Shown here piece by piece: positions 50,933 to 61,132 of a DNA stretch of 64,000 bases. The notes beneath the pieces were generated by a model that was not told the origin of the DNA, did no database searches, and saw only the letters and a list, made by a program, of their open reading frames with translations. Numbering within the stretch: the stretch's first letter is position 1; the number at the start of each line of letters is the position of its first letter. This DNA is from Sediminibacterium sp. KACHI17. GTDB taxonomy: Bacteria; Bacteroidota; Bacteroidia; Chitinophagales; Chitinophagaceae. Made by a program: the position numbers and the translations under genes. Where the stretch lies: assembly GCF_040362915.1 (NCBI RefSeq), contig NZ_AP029612.1:558001-622000 (forward strand), written 5' to 3'.

Positions 50933-51451
50933 TTATTGTGTAGATGTGACTGCGTTGCTATTATCGTCAAACTTTATGAGTTCTGCAATAGCTTCCGCCC
51001 ATTTGCTTATTTTCCCTATTAATTCATTAATGCGTTGTTCACTGTACTCAATTCTTTCTCTTTGGTTTTTAAATTTTATAAAAACAACATTTCTACTATT
51101 TACCATGTAGTCAATCCCTTCTAGAGTTGTATCCATTGTGTAATGAGCAAATATGTTTCTTTCATCGGATATATCTTTAATTGCCGCATTAAAATCAGGG
51201 TATTTTGCTAACCATTTAGTATAATAATTATCAATAAGAAATTTAAATATTGCTCTTTTATTATCAAATGTTATCCTGCTTAACACTAGGTTTAACATTT
51301 GATCTTTTTTGTCTTCGTGAGTGCAAAAGTGTTGACCTAGAAAAATATCTAAATGAGTTTCTAAGGATGCAAAAACATTTATAATTTGTCCTCTAGCAGA
51401 GCTTGCAGAAAAATGAGCTACTAATTCTTTAGGAATAAAATTTTCTTTCAT
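50933..51451 (-). CDS. HEPN-domain protein 2
   Basis: 172 residues, all-helical. The motif ERNIFAHYTM (R-N-x-x-A-H) lies at about residues 97-106, preceded by a helix pair (TFDNKRAIFKFLIDNYYTKW) and followed by a helical tail (RIEYSEQRINELIGKISKWA). The layout matches HEPN protein 1, but the sequences are not close, so they are separate members of the superfamily rather than a recent duplication. It has the same downstream repeat (28-bp copy 2) as HEPN 1, which supports a cassette structure. No antitoxin partner is seen. Confidence 0.75.
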   Translation of the reverse strand: MKENFIPKELVAHFSASSARGQIINVFASLETHLDIFLGQHFCTHEDKKDQMLNLVLSRITFDNKRAIFKFLIDNYYTKWLAKYPDFNAAIKDISDERNIFAHYTMDTTLEGIDYMVNSRNVVFIKFKNQRERIEYSEQRINELIGKISKWAEAIAELIKFDDNSNAVTSTQ

Positions 51452-51612
51452 ATTGATCAGGTTTCGGTTACCCCTAACCTACTAAAAAATTATAATATAA
51501 CGGTGCGAATAGTTGCTCGTTTCCCTCGCTAGCCATTTGTTTTCCTTCACTCGTATAGAAGTAAATCTGAAAACCACTTCACAATTGATATCTTTAACAC
51601 AACAGCTCCATC

Positions 51613-51894
51613 ATGAAGAAAATAGTTTGGCATACAGATCTTATTATTCTACTGCTCTCCGTTTTCGTCTTTCTTTTTTGGATGGTTAGTCAGTCTATAA
51701 ATGTCTATTCTTATGTGGTAATCGGTGCGATATATGAGCTGCTTGCTTTGCCAATACTTGCATTGGGTATTATACTTCCCTTTGTAATCATGTATCGTAT
51801 CATCAAACGATCTTTCAAAACTCTTGTATTCCCTATCCTTTCACTTGTATTTTTGTTGATGACTTTTTTGGTGTTGTATTTTAACCAGCAATAA
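51613..51894 (+). CDS. Small three-helix membrane protein, unknown
   Basis: 93 residues with three hydrophobic segments (LIILLLSVFVFLFWMV, YELLALPILALGIILPFVIM, LVFPILSLVFLLMTFLVLYF) and a basic loop (YRIIKRSFKT). No family recognised. It is the first chromosomal gene after the accessory region and lies upstream of the glycosyltransferase gene in the same direction. Confidence 0.65.
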   Translation: MKKIVWHTDLIILLLSVFVFLFWMVSQSINVYSYVVIGAIYELLALPILALGIILPFVIMYRIIKRSFKTLVFPILSLVFLLMTFLVLYFNQQ

Positions 51895-51981
51895 ACTTTG
51901 TTTTCTTTTCAGCTTTCATTTCCTTCTCTATCCAAAATCCGACATCAGCCATCTGCGATCCCTTCCTTATTTTTACATCCT

Positions 51982-52971
51982 ATGCATGTTCTCATCGTCA
52001 ACAACACTGCAATTCCCGCTTTGAAATATGGTGGCACTGAACGTGTGATCTGGTGGCTGGGGAAAGCCTTGGTCAAAGCCGGACATCAGGTCTCCTATCT
52101 GGTTGCACCCGGATCGAGTTGTCCATTTGCAGATGTTTATCCTTTTGATCCTTCACAGCCTTTCAATCAGCAAGTGCCCAAAGACAAAGGGATCGATATC
52201 ATACACTTGAATCATGGTGTCAATGAAACACCACTCCTTCCCCATTTGATGACCATGCATGGCAATATGAATGAGCAGATTCCATTGCCTGTGAATACAG
52301 TATTTGTATCCCGCAATCATGCAGAACGTTTCTGTAGTGAGTCCTTTGTCTGCAATGGCATTGATCCGGATGATTATGGAGATCCTGCGTTGGATACAGT
52401 ACGTTCTTATATTCATTTTCTAGGTGATGCGGCCTGGCGTGTGAAGAATGTACAGGGTGCAATTGATGTATCACGCAAAGCGAAATGGCCCTTGCATGTC
52501 ATTGGTGGACATCGATTCAATTTCAACCAAGGCATTCGTCTCACTTTTGATACACATGTTCATTTTCATGGCATGAAGGGTGGCGATGAGAAGAATCATA
52601 TTCTTCGTCATTCTGCTGCGATGTTGTTTCCTGTACGCTGGCATGAGCCATTTGGGTTAGCGATCACGGAGAGTTTGTATTTTGGATGTCCTGTTTTTGG
52701 CACCCCCTATGGGTCTCTTACTGAGATCGTTACAAAGGATGTCGGCTATTTATCGGCCAGTAAAAACGAATTGGCAGAAGCTTTACAGCATATCGATCAG
52801 TATGATCGAAAACGTTGCCATGAGCGCGTGATGGATCAGTTCACGGCTACACATATGATGCAACAATACCTGCAGAAGTATGAAATAGTTTTGAACGGAC
52901 ATACGCTCAACCATCATCCGCCCGTTCTTAAAGAAATTCAAGATGAAAAATTTTTACCGTTTAGGGATTGA
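51982..52971 (+). CDS. Glycosyltransferase, GT4-like (GT-B fold)
   Basis: 329 residues from the ATG at 51982 ([20 protein letters not shown]), the typical N-terminal Rossmann start with a GGTE loop; an upstream open frame is rejected. The C-terminal domain has [40 protein letters not shown] and [15 protein letters not shown], where EPFGLAITE is the EX7E sugar-nucleotide motif. It transfers a sugar from a nucleotide donor; acceptor unknown. Its end overlaps the RlpA-like gene by 29 bp. Confidence 0.88.
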   Translation: MHVLIVNNTAIPALKYGGTERVIWWLGKALVKAGHQVSYLVAPGSSCPFADVYPFDPSQPFNQQVPKDKGIDIIHLNHGVNETPLLPHLMTMHGNMNEQIPLPVNTVFVSRNHAERFCSESFVCNGIDPDDYGDPALDTVRSYIHFLGDAAWRVKNVQGAIDVSRKAKWPLHVIGGHRFNFNQGIRLTFDTHVHFHGMKGGDEKNHILRHSAAMLFPVRWHEPFGLAITESLYFGCPVFGTPYGSLTEIVTKDVGYLSASKNELAEALQHIDQYDRKRCHERVMDQFTATHMMQQYLQKYEIVLNGHTLNHHPPVLKEIQDEKFLPFRD

Positions 52972-53341
52972 GCGAAAGATCTTGAGTGGCTTATGGGTCA
53001 TGGCATCGGGTCTTTTGTTGTTGGTGGGTTGTAGCCGAAAGATCACGGAGAGCGGACAAGCTTCTTTTTATGGAGCAGGTGATGGATTCAATGGTAAAAA
53101 AACAGCCAATGGCGAAACCTTCAATAAAAACAAACTAACTGCTGCACATAAAACCCTGCCCTTTGGTACCATCGTAAAAGTGACGAATCTCTCCAACGGA
53201 CAAAGTGTAAAAGTTCGCATCAATGACCGTGGTCCATTTGTAAAAGGAAGAATTATCGACCTCAGTGAAAAAGCAGCAAAGAAAATTGACATGCGCACAA
53301 AAGGTGTGGCGGAGGTGAAGCTGCGTTATAAGAAGAAGTAA
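52943..53341 (+). CDS. RlpA-like septal ring lytic transglycosylase family lipoprotein
   Basis: 132 residues. A lipoprotein signal ([10 protein letters not shown]) is followed by a double-psi beta-barrel (DPBB) domain: [60 protein letters not shown]. The conserved [10 protein letters not shown] and NDRGP motifs are complete. RlpA-type proteins cleave naked peptidoglycan strands or bind at the septum; the SPOR domain found in longer members is absent. It overlaps the glycosyltransferase gene and is probably cotranscribed. Confidence 0.9.
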   Translation: MKNFYRLGIERKILSGLWVMASGLLLLVGCSRKITESGQASFYGAGDGFNGKKTANGETFNKNKLTAAHKTLPFGTIVKVTNLSNGQSVKVRINDRGPFVKGRIIDLSEKAAKKIDMRTKGVAEVKLRYKKK

Positions 53342-53345
53342 GTTC

Positions 53346-53434
53346 CGATGTATGATCTTTGAATTTTTGATCTGTGAATTCTTGATTTGATTTATTGCAT
53401 AAAAATCAAAAAATCACAGATCAAAAAATCAAAC
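53346..53434. repeat. Intergenic inverted repeat with TTTTTGATCTGTGA words
   Basis: The left arm (53361-53391) holds GAATTTTTGATCTGTGAATT and then CTTGATTTGAT. The right arm (53404-53432) holds AAATCAAAAAATCACAGATC and then AAAAAATCAA, its complement. It fills the spacer between converging genes and could terminate both. Confidence 0.8.
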
Positions 53435-54592
53435 TTATTCCCCTGTAACCCGAATAATTCTACCCGGTCCTTCTACCGATACATAAATATTTCCATCGGG
53501 TCCTTGTTTTACATTGCGGACACGACCGATGCCTTCTAAGATCTTTTCATCTTTGGTGATCTTGTTGCCTTCTAACACAGCCCTGCTAACATAATTGAAT
53601 TTGAGAGAGCCCGTCAATAGATTGCCTTTCCAGGATTTGAATTGATCACTCGTGATCACCGCCATACCACTGGGTGCGATCGATGGAACCCAATATTTCA
53701 ATGGCTCAGTAATTCCGCTGGCAGAAGGATTGGATGATACTGCAACACCATCATAGTTTTTTCCATAACTCACGAGTGGCCATCCATAGTTTTTCCCTTT
53801 TTCTACGAGGTTGATCTCATCACCGCCCATCGGACCATGTTCATTTTCCCAGATGCGGTTATTGATCGCATCATAGGTCATGCCTTGTGGATTGCGATGT
53901 CCATAAGAGTAAACGGTAGTGGCTGTTGTATTACCCGGAAGAATGGGATTATCTGAAGGTACTTTTCCATCATCTGTCATGCGATGTACTTTCCCCCAAT
54001 CGCTTTTGGTATCCTGCGCATTCATGTTTCCGCTGCCTACGCCTCCATAACTGGTAGAGCCGCCCTCTCCTATGCTCAAGTACAAAAAGCCGGCTTTGTC
54101 AAATACGATACGACTTCCATAATGGCCATACCAGGTATTGACAGTTTTGGTTTGAAAGATGGTCTCGGCATTGATGATCTGATTACCATTGAGTTTAAAA
54201 CGTGTGAGTTTTAAGAGTGCGCCATTCAGACCATTCTCGCTGGCTGCATAAGAAATATAGATCCATCCGTTATTGGCATAGTTGGGATGTACTTTGATAT
54301 CTAATAAACCGCCTTGTCCATTGGTGAATATGCCGGCAGGCACACCGCTGATCTCCTGGATATTTCCATTGGAAGTATACCGAGCGATGGTGCCTTTCTT
54401 CTCGGTGAAAAGCAGGTCACCATTGGGTAAGAAATCCATTCCCCAAATGATCTCTCTGTTATTGACAATGACCGTTGTTTTCAATGTGGGATCACCGGTA
54501 AGTGGCAATTCAGGATTTTTATTGGATGAACCTTGGCAGGAACCAAGAAAGAGCGTTAGTCCCAATAAAGATGTAATGATTGCTGATTTCAT
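53435..54592 (-). CDS. PQQ-dependent sugar dehydrogenase-like (soluble glucose dehydrogenase family) lipoprotein
   Basis: About 385 residues from the ATG at 54592 (another ATG lies at 54598). Lipobox LGSC. A six-bladed beta-propeller of the soluble PQQ glucose/sorbosone dehydrogenase type: ILWGMDFLPNGDLLFTEKKG, VHPNYANNGWIYISYAAS, SRIVFDKAGFLYLSIGEGG, YSYGHRNPQGMTYDAINNRI, WENEHGPMGGDEINLV and NYGWPLVSYGKNYDG. The HRNPQG and EHGP motifs bind PQQ and calcium in the family. It would oxidise sugars in the periplasm if PQQ is available. Confidence 0.9.
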   Translation of the reverse strand: MKSAIITSLLGLTLFLGSCQGSSNKNPELPLTGDPTLKTTVIVNNREIIWGMDFLPNGDLLFTEKKGTIARYTSNGNIQEISGVPAGIFTNGQGGLLDIKVHPNYANNGWIYISYAASENGLNGALLKLTRFKLNGNQIINAETIFQTKTVNTWYGHYGSRIVFDKAGFLYLSIGEGGSTSYGGVGSGNMNAQDTKSDWGKVHRMTDDGKVPSDNPILPGNTTATTVYSYGHRNPQGMTYDAINNRIWENEHGPMGGDEINLVEKGKNYGWPLVSYGKNYDGVAVSSNPSASGITEPLKYWVPSIAPSGMAVITSDQFKSWKGNLLTGSLKFNYVSRAVLEGNKITKDEKILEGIGRVRNVKQGPDGNIYVSVEGPGRIIRVTGE

Positions 54593-54642
54593 ATGCATGC
54601 GTTTGAAAAGTCTACTAAATGTAATTGTTCTGGTGCCAAATA

Positions 54643-54674
54643 AAAAGCCCTGTTAAGGCTTTAACAGGGCTTTT
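54643..54674 (-). terminator. Intrinsic terminator after the TPR gene
   Basis: AAAAGCCCTGTTAA (54643-54656) and TTAACAGGGCTTTT (54661-54674) form a perfect 14-bp stem. On the minus strand a T run follows. It separates the TPR gene from the sugar dehydrogenase gene. Confidence 0.85.
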
Positions 54675-54699
54675 CAAAATTTGTTGGTGGAACTATGTG

Positions 54700-56073
54700 T
54701 TAGAATTTGTTATGCAATGCATCAAACTCTTTGTATTTCGCTTCAAAAGCATCGAATGCAGCATTGTCTTTACCTCTGGCTTTATCACGCTTGTAAGCAT
54801 ACAAGTTAGCTAACCAGTCAACAGAACGGTTGATCACACTTTTTTCGCTATTGGTTCTGGTGCTCTTATCTTTTAAAATGGTATATGCTTTTTGTAACCA
54901 CTCGATCGCCTGGTCTACTTGTTTCGCGATCGATGGTTCTAATGCAGCATTGGCTTTCAGGAAAGGTTCAGCTTCAGCTTTGGCTTTTGCTTCTACAGCC
55001 GCTTTTTTCTTAGGATCTTTTTCAACAGGCTTCTCCGCATTGATTCTTTGAACCGAGCGAATGTTTTCACGTATTACATCATCAAGCGTAGCAAATGTAT
55101 TGTAGCTCACTACACCTACGTTAAACGCAGCGATGGCATTGTTGCTGTTTTTAGCAAATGCTTTTTTGAAGGCTTCGATCGATTTGTCGGTGTATTTAGC
55201 GGCAGTAGCACTATCTAAATCGTCTTTGTTTTTAGCGTTTGCGAAAGACTCTCCGAATAGCAAGTATTTGTTTTCAGACAAAGTTCCAGCAGCATCTTCT
55301 TTGTCATACATTTCAGTCTTTGCTTTCAGATCATAAGTGTCGATAAAATCCATTTCATAGCTCTCCCACTCTTTGCTTAATGAAGGGTGAACTTCATTAG
55401 CCAGTGCAAGGTTCTTTTTGAACTGAGTTTCGTCTTTTTTTCCATTGGTATAATAATCCAATAAGAAGCGATACACATCTGTGAAGGTTGAGTCATTCAC
55501 TTTGTTATCTGCAAGGCGCTGATAAAATTCAGCAGCAGTAGCTGTTTTCTTTGCGTTCTGGAAAGCATAAGCGGCGTAGAGGATAGAAGTGGTATCCATC
55601 TTCAGGTTATTGCTGATCCATTTGTTTTCGATGATCTGATCGATGTATCGAATAGCGGTAGCAAAGTTTTCACCGGCATTGGTCCAGTCTTTGGCGTTAA
55701 AGCTTCCGGTTCCTTTGTTGATGAATGCTGAATACATATCAAAATAAGCACCGATACCATCTTTTTCTTTTGCGATGGCATAAGTAGGATCCATTTCCTG
55801 GTATTTTTTCAAAGCAGCTTCTGCTTCAGTTCCGGCATTGGCATACTTAGCGCTCAGTTCAGGGCTTTTAAAGATCGCAGCATAGATCTTTCCTTTGTAC
55901 ATGTATGTCTCTGCTTTAGCTTGTGCTTTTGGATCAGCAGCTAATTTATCGATCTCTGTTTTTGCATCTTCCACCCTGCCTAATATTAATGCATTTTGTA
56001 CCTTTTTATAATCCTGTGCGGTAACAAACTGCAAGGTTGCAGCGAACATGGAAAGCATGAATAGCTTCTTCAT
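54700..56073 (-). CDS. Secreted tetratricopeptide-repeat protein
   Basis: 457 residues with a signal peptide to about FVTAQ. Helical repeats of the TPR type run through the protein (YKKVQNALILGRVEDAKTEI, AEAALKKYQEMDPTYAIAKE, IEAFKKAFAKNSNNAIAAFN, AIEWLQKAYTILKD). One Lys/Glu/Ala-rich segment (EKDPKKKAAVEAKAKAEAEP) is a likely coiled coil. It probably acts as a periplasmic scaffold. It ends 12 bp after gyrA stops, so it is probably cotranscribed with gyrA, although its own promoter cannot be excluded. Confidence 0.85.
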   Translation of the reverse strand: MKKLFMLSMFAATLQFVTAQDYKKVQNALILGRVEDAKTEIDKLAADPKAQAKAETYMYKGKIYAAIFKSPELSAKYANAGTEAEAALKKYQEMDPTYAIAKEKDGIGAYFDMYSAFINKGTGSFNAKDWTNAGENFATAIRYIDQIIENKWISNNLKMDTTSILYAAYAFQNAKKTATAAEFYQRLADNKVNDSTFTDVYRFLLDYYTNGKKDETQFKKNLALANEVHPSLSKEWESYEMDFIDTYDLKAKTEMYDKEDAAGTLSENKYLLFGESFANAKNKDDLDSATAAKYTDKSIEAFKKAFAKNSNNAIAAFNVGVVSYNTFATLDDVIRENIRSVQRINAEKPVEKDPKKKAAVEAKAKAEAEPFLKANAALEPSIAKQVDQAIEWLQKAYTILKDKSTRTNSEKSVINRSVDWLANLYAYKRDKARGKDNAAFDAFEAKYKEFDALHNKF

Positions 56074-56085
56074 AACGGGAGGTTT

Positions 56086-58743
56086 TTAATCTTGGTTTTC
56101 GTTAGTGGTTGAATCGTTATTTTCTGTTGCAGGGTTTTCGTCTGTTGAATCGGTTGCTGTTGGCTCTGTAGACGCTGTGTTAGCCTCGTCTTCATCATCT
56201 TCTTCGATCTGTGAAATAGCAGCGATCTCATCTCCTTCATCGATCCTGATCAGTTTTACACCCTGTGTCGCTCTTCCGGCTTCACGGATCTCACTGATGC
56301 TGGTACGAATCGTAATACCTGATCTACAAGTAATGATAAGATCTTCTTTTTCAGTTACATAGAGGATGCCAACTAAACTTCCTGTTTTGTCTGTGACATT
56401 GATCGTTTTCACCCCTTTTCCGCCTCTGTTGGTGATACGATATTCATCGATCGGTGTTCTTTTTCCAAATCCTTTTTCACTCACCACCAGGATGGTTCGG
56501 GTTGTATCTTCCTTATTTACACAGATCATGCCAATCACTTCATCTTTTTCATCATCTACTTCAATTCCTGCCACACCGATCGCTCCTCTGCCTGTTGCCC
56601 TTACTTTTTCTTCCTCAAAGCGGATCGCTCTACCACTTTTAACCGCCAGCATGATCTCTGATTTGCCATCGGTCATTCTTGCTTCCAGTAGTTCATCTCC
56701 TTCTACAATGGTGATCGCATTCACACCATTGGCTCTTGGGCGACTGAAATCTTCCAATGAGGTCTTTTTGATGATCCCTTTCTTGGTACAAAGTACAATA
56801 TAATGTTGCTGTACGAAATCTTTATCGGCGAGATTTTTTACATCAATGATGGCTTTTACTTTATCATCACCCGGTAATTGGATCAGGTTCTGAATGGCTC
56901 TTCCTTTGCTTTGTTTTTCTCCTTCCGGAATTTCATATACACGCATCCAGTAGCAACGTCCTTTTTCCGTGAAGAAAAGCATGGTATCATGTGTAGAAGC
57001 CACGAACAAGTGTTCTACATAATCTTCTTCTCTTGTCTTAGAACCCACGGCACCTCTTCCACCGCGTTTTTGCTGGCGGTATTCAGAAGCAGAGGTTCTT
57101 TTGATATAACCCAGGTGTGAGATGGTGATCACCACATCTTCTTCTTCAATAAGGTCTTCGATACGCATTTCATCAGCGAGATATTGGATCTCACTCTTAC
57201 GTGCATCACCGAATTGTTCTTTGATCTCGATCAATTCTTTTTTGATCAGATCATAACGCAGTTCTTCACTGGCCAATAAAGCTTTCAGGTCTTTGATGGT
57301 ATTGATCAAACCATTGAATTCTTCAATGATTTTTTCTCTTTCCATACCTGTCAAACGCTGTAAACGCAATTCCAGTATGGCTTTGGCCTGTGCTTCTGAT
57401 AAGCCTTCTTCCTGCTTGTATAGTTCATTGGAAAGATCAGTGAAGAGTTCTTGTTTGAGTAGCCATTTGGCTTCTTTACTCTTACTGATCAGACTTTCTT
57501 TTGCTTCATCCGGTGTTCTGCTGGCACGGATCAAACTGATCACTTCATCCAAATGATCCAGTGCTTTGAGGTATCCTTCTAAGATATGCGCACGTTCTTC
57601 TGCTTTACGCAGATCGAACTTTGCTCTTCTGATCACGACATCCATCCTGAAGTCAATGAATTCAGCGATCAGGTCGCGCAAATTCATGATCTTAGGTTTG
57701 CCTTTCGATAAGGCTACATTATTGATACCGTAGCTGGTTTGTAATTCTGTGTATTTGTACAGTTGATTGATCACGACCTGTGCTACTGCATCACGTTTCA
57801 GATCCAGTACAATACGTGTTCCTTCACGTTTGTTACTTTCATTGTTTACGTGTGCAATTCCTTCAACGGTCTTGTCATTCACCAATTGTCCGATACGATC
57901 GGTCAGTTGATCTCTATTTACCTGATACGGCACTTCAGTGATCACGATCTGTTCGCGGCCACTTTGTTTGGTATCTACATGACATTTACCACGCACAACT
58001 ACCCTTCCTCTACCGGTCAGCATCGCCTGTTTCACACCTTCCATGCCATAGATCACACCTCCGGTTGGAAAATCAGGGGCTTTCACATGCAGCATCAACT
58101 CTTCACCGGTAATGTCTTTGTTCTCGATATAGGCCACACAACCATCTACCACTTCGCTCAGGTTATGGGGCATCATGTTGGTAGCCATACCTACGGCAAT
58201 ACCTGATGAACCATTTACCAATAACTGAGGAATACGTGAGGGCAGTACAGTAGGCTCCTGTAAAGAGTCATCAAAGTTCAATTGAAAATCTACCGTCTCT
58301 TTTTCAATATCATCCAGCATGGCTTCCGCCACTTTCTGTAATCGGGCTTCGGTATAACGCATGGCTGCAGGTGGATCACCATCCTGATTACCAAAGTTAC
58401 CCTGACCGTCTACCAGCGTATAACGCATCGTCCAGTCCTGGGCCATACGCACCAATGTATCATAGATGGATGAGTCACCATGCGGGTGATATTTACCCAT
58501 GACCTCACCCACGATACGGGCAGATTTTTTATAAGGCTTATTGCTGTTATTGCCCAATTCATTCATCGCATAAAGCACCCTGCGATGCACCGGTTTGAAA
58601 CCATCTCTGGCATCCGGTAAGGCACGGCCAACGATCACCGACATCGAATAATCGATGTAGGCGGTTTTCATTTGTTCTTCAATATTGACCTGTATAATGC
58701 GGTCGTTATCGCTCGTCTGTTCGGGTAGCAGATTTTCTTCCAT
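56086..58743 (-). CDS. gyrA: DNA gyrase subunit A
   Basis: 885 residues, within the normal range. The catalytic tyrosine lies in [11 protein letters not shown] after [11 protein letters not shown], at about residue 128. The N-terminal breakage-reunion domain ([20 protein letters not shown]) is followed by a C-terminal wrapping domain whose GyrA box is present as QKRGGRG, which distinguishes it from ParC. Gyrase adds negative supercoils with GyrB and ATP. The C-terminus ends in an acidic, Asn/Thr/Glu-rich tail ([15 protein letters not shown]). It is the first gene in its unit, read away from the terminator at 58.9 kb. Confidence 0.97.
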   Translation of the reverse strand: MEENLLPEQTSDNDRIIQVNIEEQMKTAYIDYSMSVIVGRALPDARDGFKPVHRRVLYAMNELGNNSNKPYKKSARIVGEVMGKYHPHGDSSIYDTLVRMAQDWTMRYTLVDGQGNFGNQDGDPPAAMRYTEARLQKVAEAMLDDIEKETVDFQLNFDDSLQEPTVLPSRIPQLLVNGSSGIAVGMATNMMPHNLSEVVDGCVAYIENKDITGEELMLHVKAPDFPTGGVIYGMEGVKQAMLTGRGRVVVRGKCHVDTKQSGREQIVITEVPYQVNRDQLTDRIGQLVNDKTVEGIAHVNNESNKREGTRIVLDLKRDAVAQVVINQLYKYTELQTSYGINNVALSKGKPKIMNLRDLIAEFIDFRMDVVIRRAKFDLRKAEERAHILEGYLKALDHLDEVISLIRASRTPDEAKESLISKSKEAKWLLKQELFTDLSNELYKQEEGLSEAQAKAILELRLQRLTGMEREKIIEEFNGLINTIKDLKALLASEELRYDLIKKELIEIKEQFGDARKSEIQYLADEMRIEDLIEEEDVVITISHLGYIKRTSASEYRQQKRGGRGAVGSKTREEDYVEHLFVASTHDTMLFFTEKGRCYWMRVYEIPEGEKQSKGRAIQNLIQLPGDDKVKAIIDVKNLADKDFVQQHYIVLCTKKGIIKKTSLEDFSRPRANGVNAITIVEGDELLEARMTDGKSEIMLAVKSGRAIRFEEEKVRATGRGAIGVAGIEVDDEKDEVIGMICVNKEDTTRTILVVSEKGFGKRTPIDEYRITNRGGKGVKTINVTDKTGSLVGILYVTEKEDLIITCRSGITIRTSISEIREAGRATQGVKLIRIDEGDEIAAISQIEEDDEDEANTASTEPTATDSTDENPATENNDSTTNENQD

Positions 58744-58890
58744 GTTCGCGTTTCTCGTACGTGTTTTTGAGTTCTTACCGGTAGATTTTTAGACCTATAA
58801 ATCCGGGATGGCGAAGATAGTTTTTTTAGGTGGGAAAAAGGGGCTGAAATAGCTGTTTTTTAAGCTGTTTTATCCACAAAACTGCATAAA

Positions 58891-58942
58891 AAAACACCCT
58901 TCTTTTCCATCACTCACAGCGATGGGAAAAGAAGGGTGTTTT
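58891..58942 (-). terminator. Strong terminator upstream of gyrA
   Basis: AAAACACCCTTCTTTTCCAT (58891-58910) and GATGGGAAAAGAAGGGTGTT (from 58921) form a stem of about 21 bp with one bulge. On the minus strand it is followed by a T run, so it ends the head-GIN gene before gyrA. Confidence 0.85.
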
Positions 58943-58971
58943 CTGCTCTATAACCTTTGTTCCGGGCTGGC

Positions 58972-59700
58972 CTAATTGGTCACTTTACGGATATCTGAAC
59001 TACCACTTTTAGAGGTTCTGGCTGTTGCATTTCCTTTATAATGAATATCACTTCCTCCGGAAGCATTGGCATCCATTTCCTTATTCACGGTAATATTCAC
59101 ATCACTACCTCCGCTGGAAATCACATTACATACATCGGTGATCAAACCAAATCCATCCACATCACTTCCTCCTGAAGCACTGATCCTGGCTTTAGATGCC
59201 TTACCGCTTAGGTCGGCATCACTACCACCACTAGCAGTAAAACTCAGATCATCACAGGCTATTTCTCCTTTGAGATCTGAACCTCCTGAAATGGAGATAC
59301 TCAATTTATTGCTTCTGATGACCGTTTCGAAAGATACATCTGAGCCTCCGGATGCGCTTAGTTTATCAAGCTGCTTTACAGAAACATAGGCTTTCAGTTT
59401 CTTATTGCCACTATTGCCTCCCCAACTCCAGTTATTACTTTTTTCATAGTATATCTTCAATACCCCATCTACTACTTCCGTAATGATCTTATCACGGTAT
59501 TCTTCAGCAGAAGCACTCACCGCTACCGCTTCTTCAGCAGATTGTGTGAGATACAGATCAATACCACTGGATACCTGCACCGCATGGAAATTCTTGAGTC
59601 CATTACGCGATTGTGCATTGGCATCACGAATGGTCTTTTGCGCAAGGATCGTTCCCGTTAACATCAGTAAGGAAACGAATAAGGTAATAACATGTTTCAT
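58972..59700 (-). CDS. Head-GIN domain (DUF2807) secreted protein
   Basis: 242 residues with a signal peptide to about TILAQ. The repeat ASGGSDV/SISGGSDL recurs about every 20 residues (KLSASGGSDVSFETV, LSISISGGSDLKGE, FTASGGSDADLSGK), forming the right-handed beta-helix typical of DUF2807/head-GIN proteins. The N-terminal GLKNFHAVQVSSGIDLYLTQ is also typical. Probably cell-envelope associated; the ligand is unknown. Confidence 0.9.
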   Translation of the reverse strand: MKHVITLFVSLLMLTGTILAQKTIRDANAQSRNGLKNFHAVQVSSGIDLYLTQSAEEAVAVSASAEEYRDKIITEVVDGVLKIYYEKSNNWSWGGNSGNKKLKAYVSVKQLDKLSASGGSDVSFETVIRSNKLSISISGGSDLKGEIACDDLSFTASGGSDADLSGKASKARISASGGSDVDGFGLITDVCNVISSGGSDVNITVNKEMDANASGGSDIHYKGNATARTSKSGSSDIRKVTN

Positions 59701-59812
59701 GTAGCGTTTTTTGAGTTGAACGAACGAGCTTTTCTTTAGTTACAGGTGGATATTGAATTTTCTGAGGATTTTAACCAAATGATCAATTCCTCTTTTCTCC
59801 TTAGCTTGCGGC

Positions 59813-61132
59813 ATGTTATTTCCACCCACCCATATCCTCGTTTTTGGCGCCGGTAAATCAGCTACTGTTTTGATCGATTATCTCAAACGTGAGACCAGAC
59901 GCAGGCTATGGGAATTAACGGTGGCAGATGCTGATCTCGAAACGGTTATTCAAAAACTGGGTACTGAAATTCATACCCATGCCATTCAACTGGATATCAC
60001 GGATAGTGAAAAGAGAAGAAAACTGATCGCCGCTGCTGATGTAGTGATCTCCTTGATGCCTCCTGCTCTTCATTATCACGTAGCATTGGATTGTTTGAGC
60101 CTGGGAAAACACTTGCTCACCGCTTCTTATGTAGACGATAAGATCAAAGCATTACAACAAGAAATAGCAGAAAAGGGATTGTTGTTTTTATGTGAAATGG
60201 GATTGGATCCCGGCATCGATCACATGAGTGCGATGCAACTCATTCATTCCATCAAAGCCAAAGGCGGAAAGATCCGTTCTTTCTTATCACATTGTGGTGG
60301 ATTGGTGGCTCCTGAAAGCGATACCAATCCATGGCATTATAAAATCAGTTGGAATCCCCGCAATGTTGTACTCGCCGGTAAAGCCGGGGCGATATTTCTA
60401 AAGAATGGGGAAGAAAAATCATTGTCTTATGAACACTTATTCCGCGAATCCGGCAAAGTATCCATCCCCGATCTGGGAACATTAGCATACTATGCCAACA
60501 GAGACTCGCTCAGTTATATTCCGAAATACGATTTACAAGATTGTTCAACTTTTATCAGAACCACACTTCGCTATCCGGATTTCTGCAAAGGTTGGGCTGC
60601 TATCGTTGACCTGAAACTTACTGATGAAATCGAGACCTATGATACGGATAATATGCGCATGTGTGATTTTATCCAATTGCATATTCAACGTCATCAATTG
60701 CCCGTAACAGCTGATCGTTTATCATCCGATTCACAGATCCATCAAATGTTAGTGAGTCTGGGTTTGAATGCGGAACTACCGATCAAAAAAGGGATATGTA
60801 CAGCTGCCGATATTCTTCAATGGAGAATGGAATCATCCTGGATATTAGAGCCGCATGATAAAGACATGATCGTAATGCTACATGAAATCGAATATGAGTT
60901 GAATGGCAAACACAAATCTGTGAAAAGCAGTTTGGTAGTAAAAGGGGAAGATCATCTGCGTACTGCCATGGCCAAAACAGTTGGATTGCCTTTGGGAATT
61001 GCAGCTGTTTTACTTGCAGAAAAATCTTTGCATGAAAGGGGTTTACATATTCCAATCATTTCATCGATCTATACACCGGTATTGTCTTTATTGGAAAAAG
61101 AAGGGATCGTCTTTCATGAAGTGGAAGACTGA
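59813..61132 (+). CDS. Saccharopine dehydrogenase-like protein
   Basis: 439 residues. N-terminal Rossmann fold (ILVFGAGKSATVLIDYLKRE), then LLTASYVDDKIKALQQEIAE, LCEMGLDPGIDHMSAMQLIH and SFLSHCGGLVAPESDTNPWH, which match the saccharopine dehydrogenase (glutamate-forming) family. The GLDPGIDHM motif is typical. It would split saccharopine to glutamate and 2-aminoadipate semialdehyde in lysine catabolism, or act in a related pathway. No partner lysine genes are near. It converges with rnr (6 bp gap). Confidence 0.88.
   Translation: MLFPPTHILVFGAGKSATVLIDYLKRETRRRLWELTVADADLETVIQKLGTEIHTHAIQLDITDSEKRRKLIAAADVVISLMPPALHYHVALDCLSLGKHLLTASYVDDKIKALQQEIAEKGLLFLCEMGLDPGIDHMSAMQLIHSIKAKGGKIRSFLSHCGGLVAPESDTNPWHYKISWNPRNVVLAGKAGAIFLKNGEEKSLSYEHLFRESGKVSIPDLGTLAYYANRDSLSYIPKYDLQDCSTFIRTTLRYPDFCKGWAAIVDLKLTDEIETYDTDNMRMCDFIQLHIQRHQLPVTADRLSSDSQIHQMLVSLGLNAELPIKKGICTAADILQWRMESSWILEPHDKDMIVMLHEIEYELNGKHKSVKSSLVVKGEDHLRTAMAKTVGLPLGIAAVLLAEKSLHERGLHIPIISSIYTPVLSLLEKEGIVFHEVED

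Noticed and set aside
56105..58206. Plus-strand frames opposite gyrA
   Set aside because: They are shadows of gyrA; no independent signals or family features.
58860..58960. Inverted repeat upstream of gyrA as a supercoiling-sensitive operator
   Set aside because: Its T run on the minus strand and position after the head-GIN gene make it an ordinary terminator.
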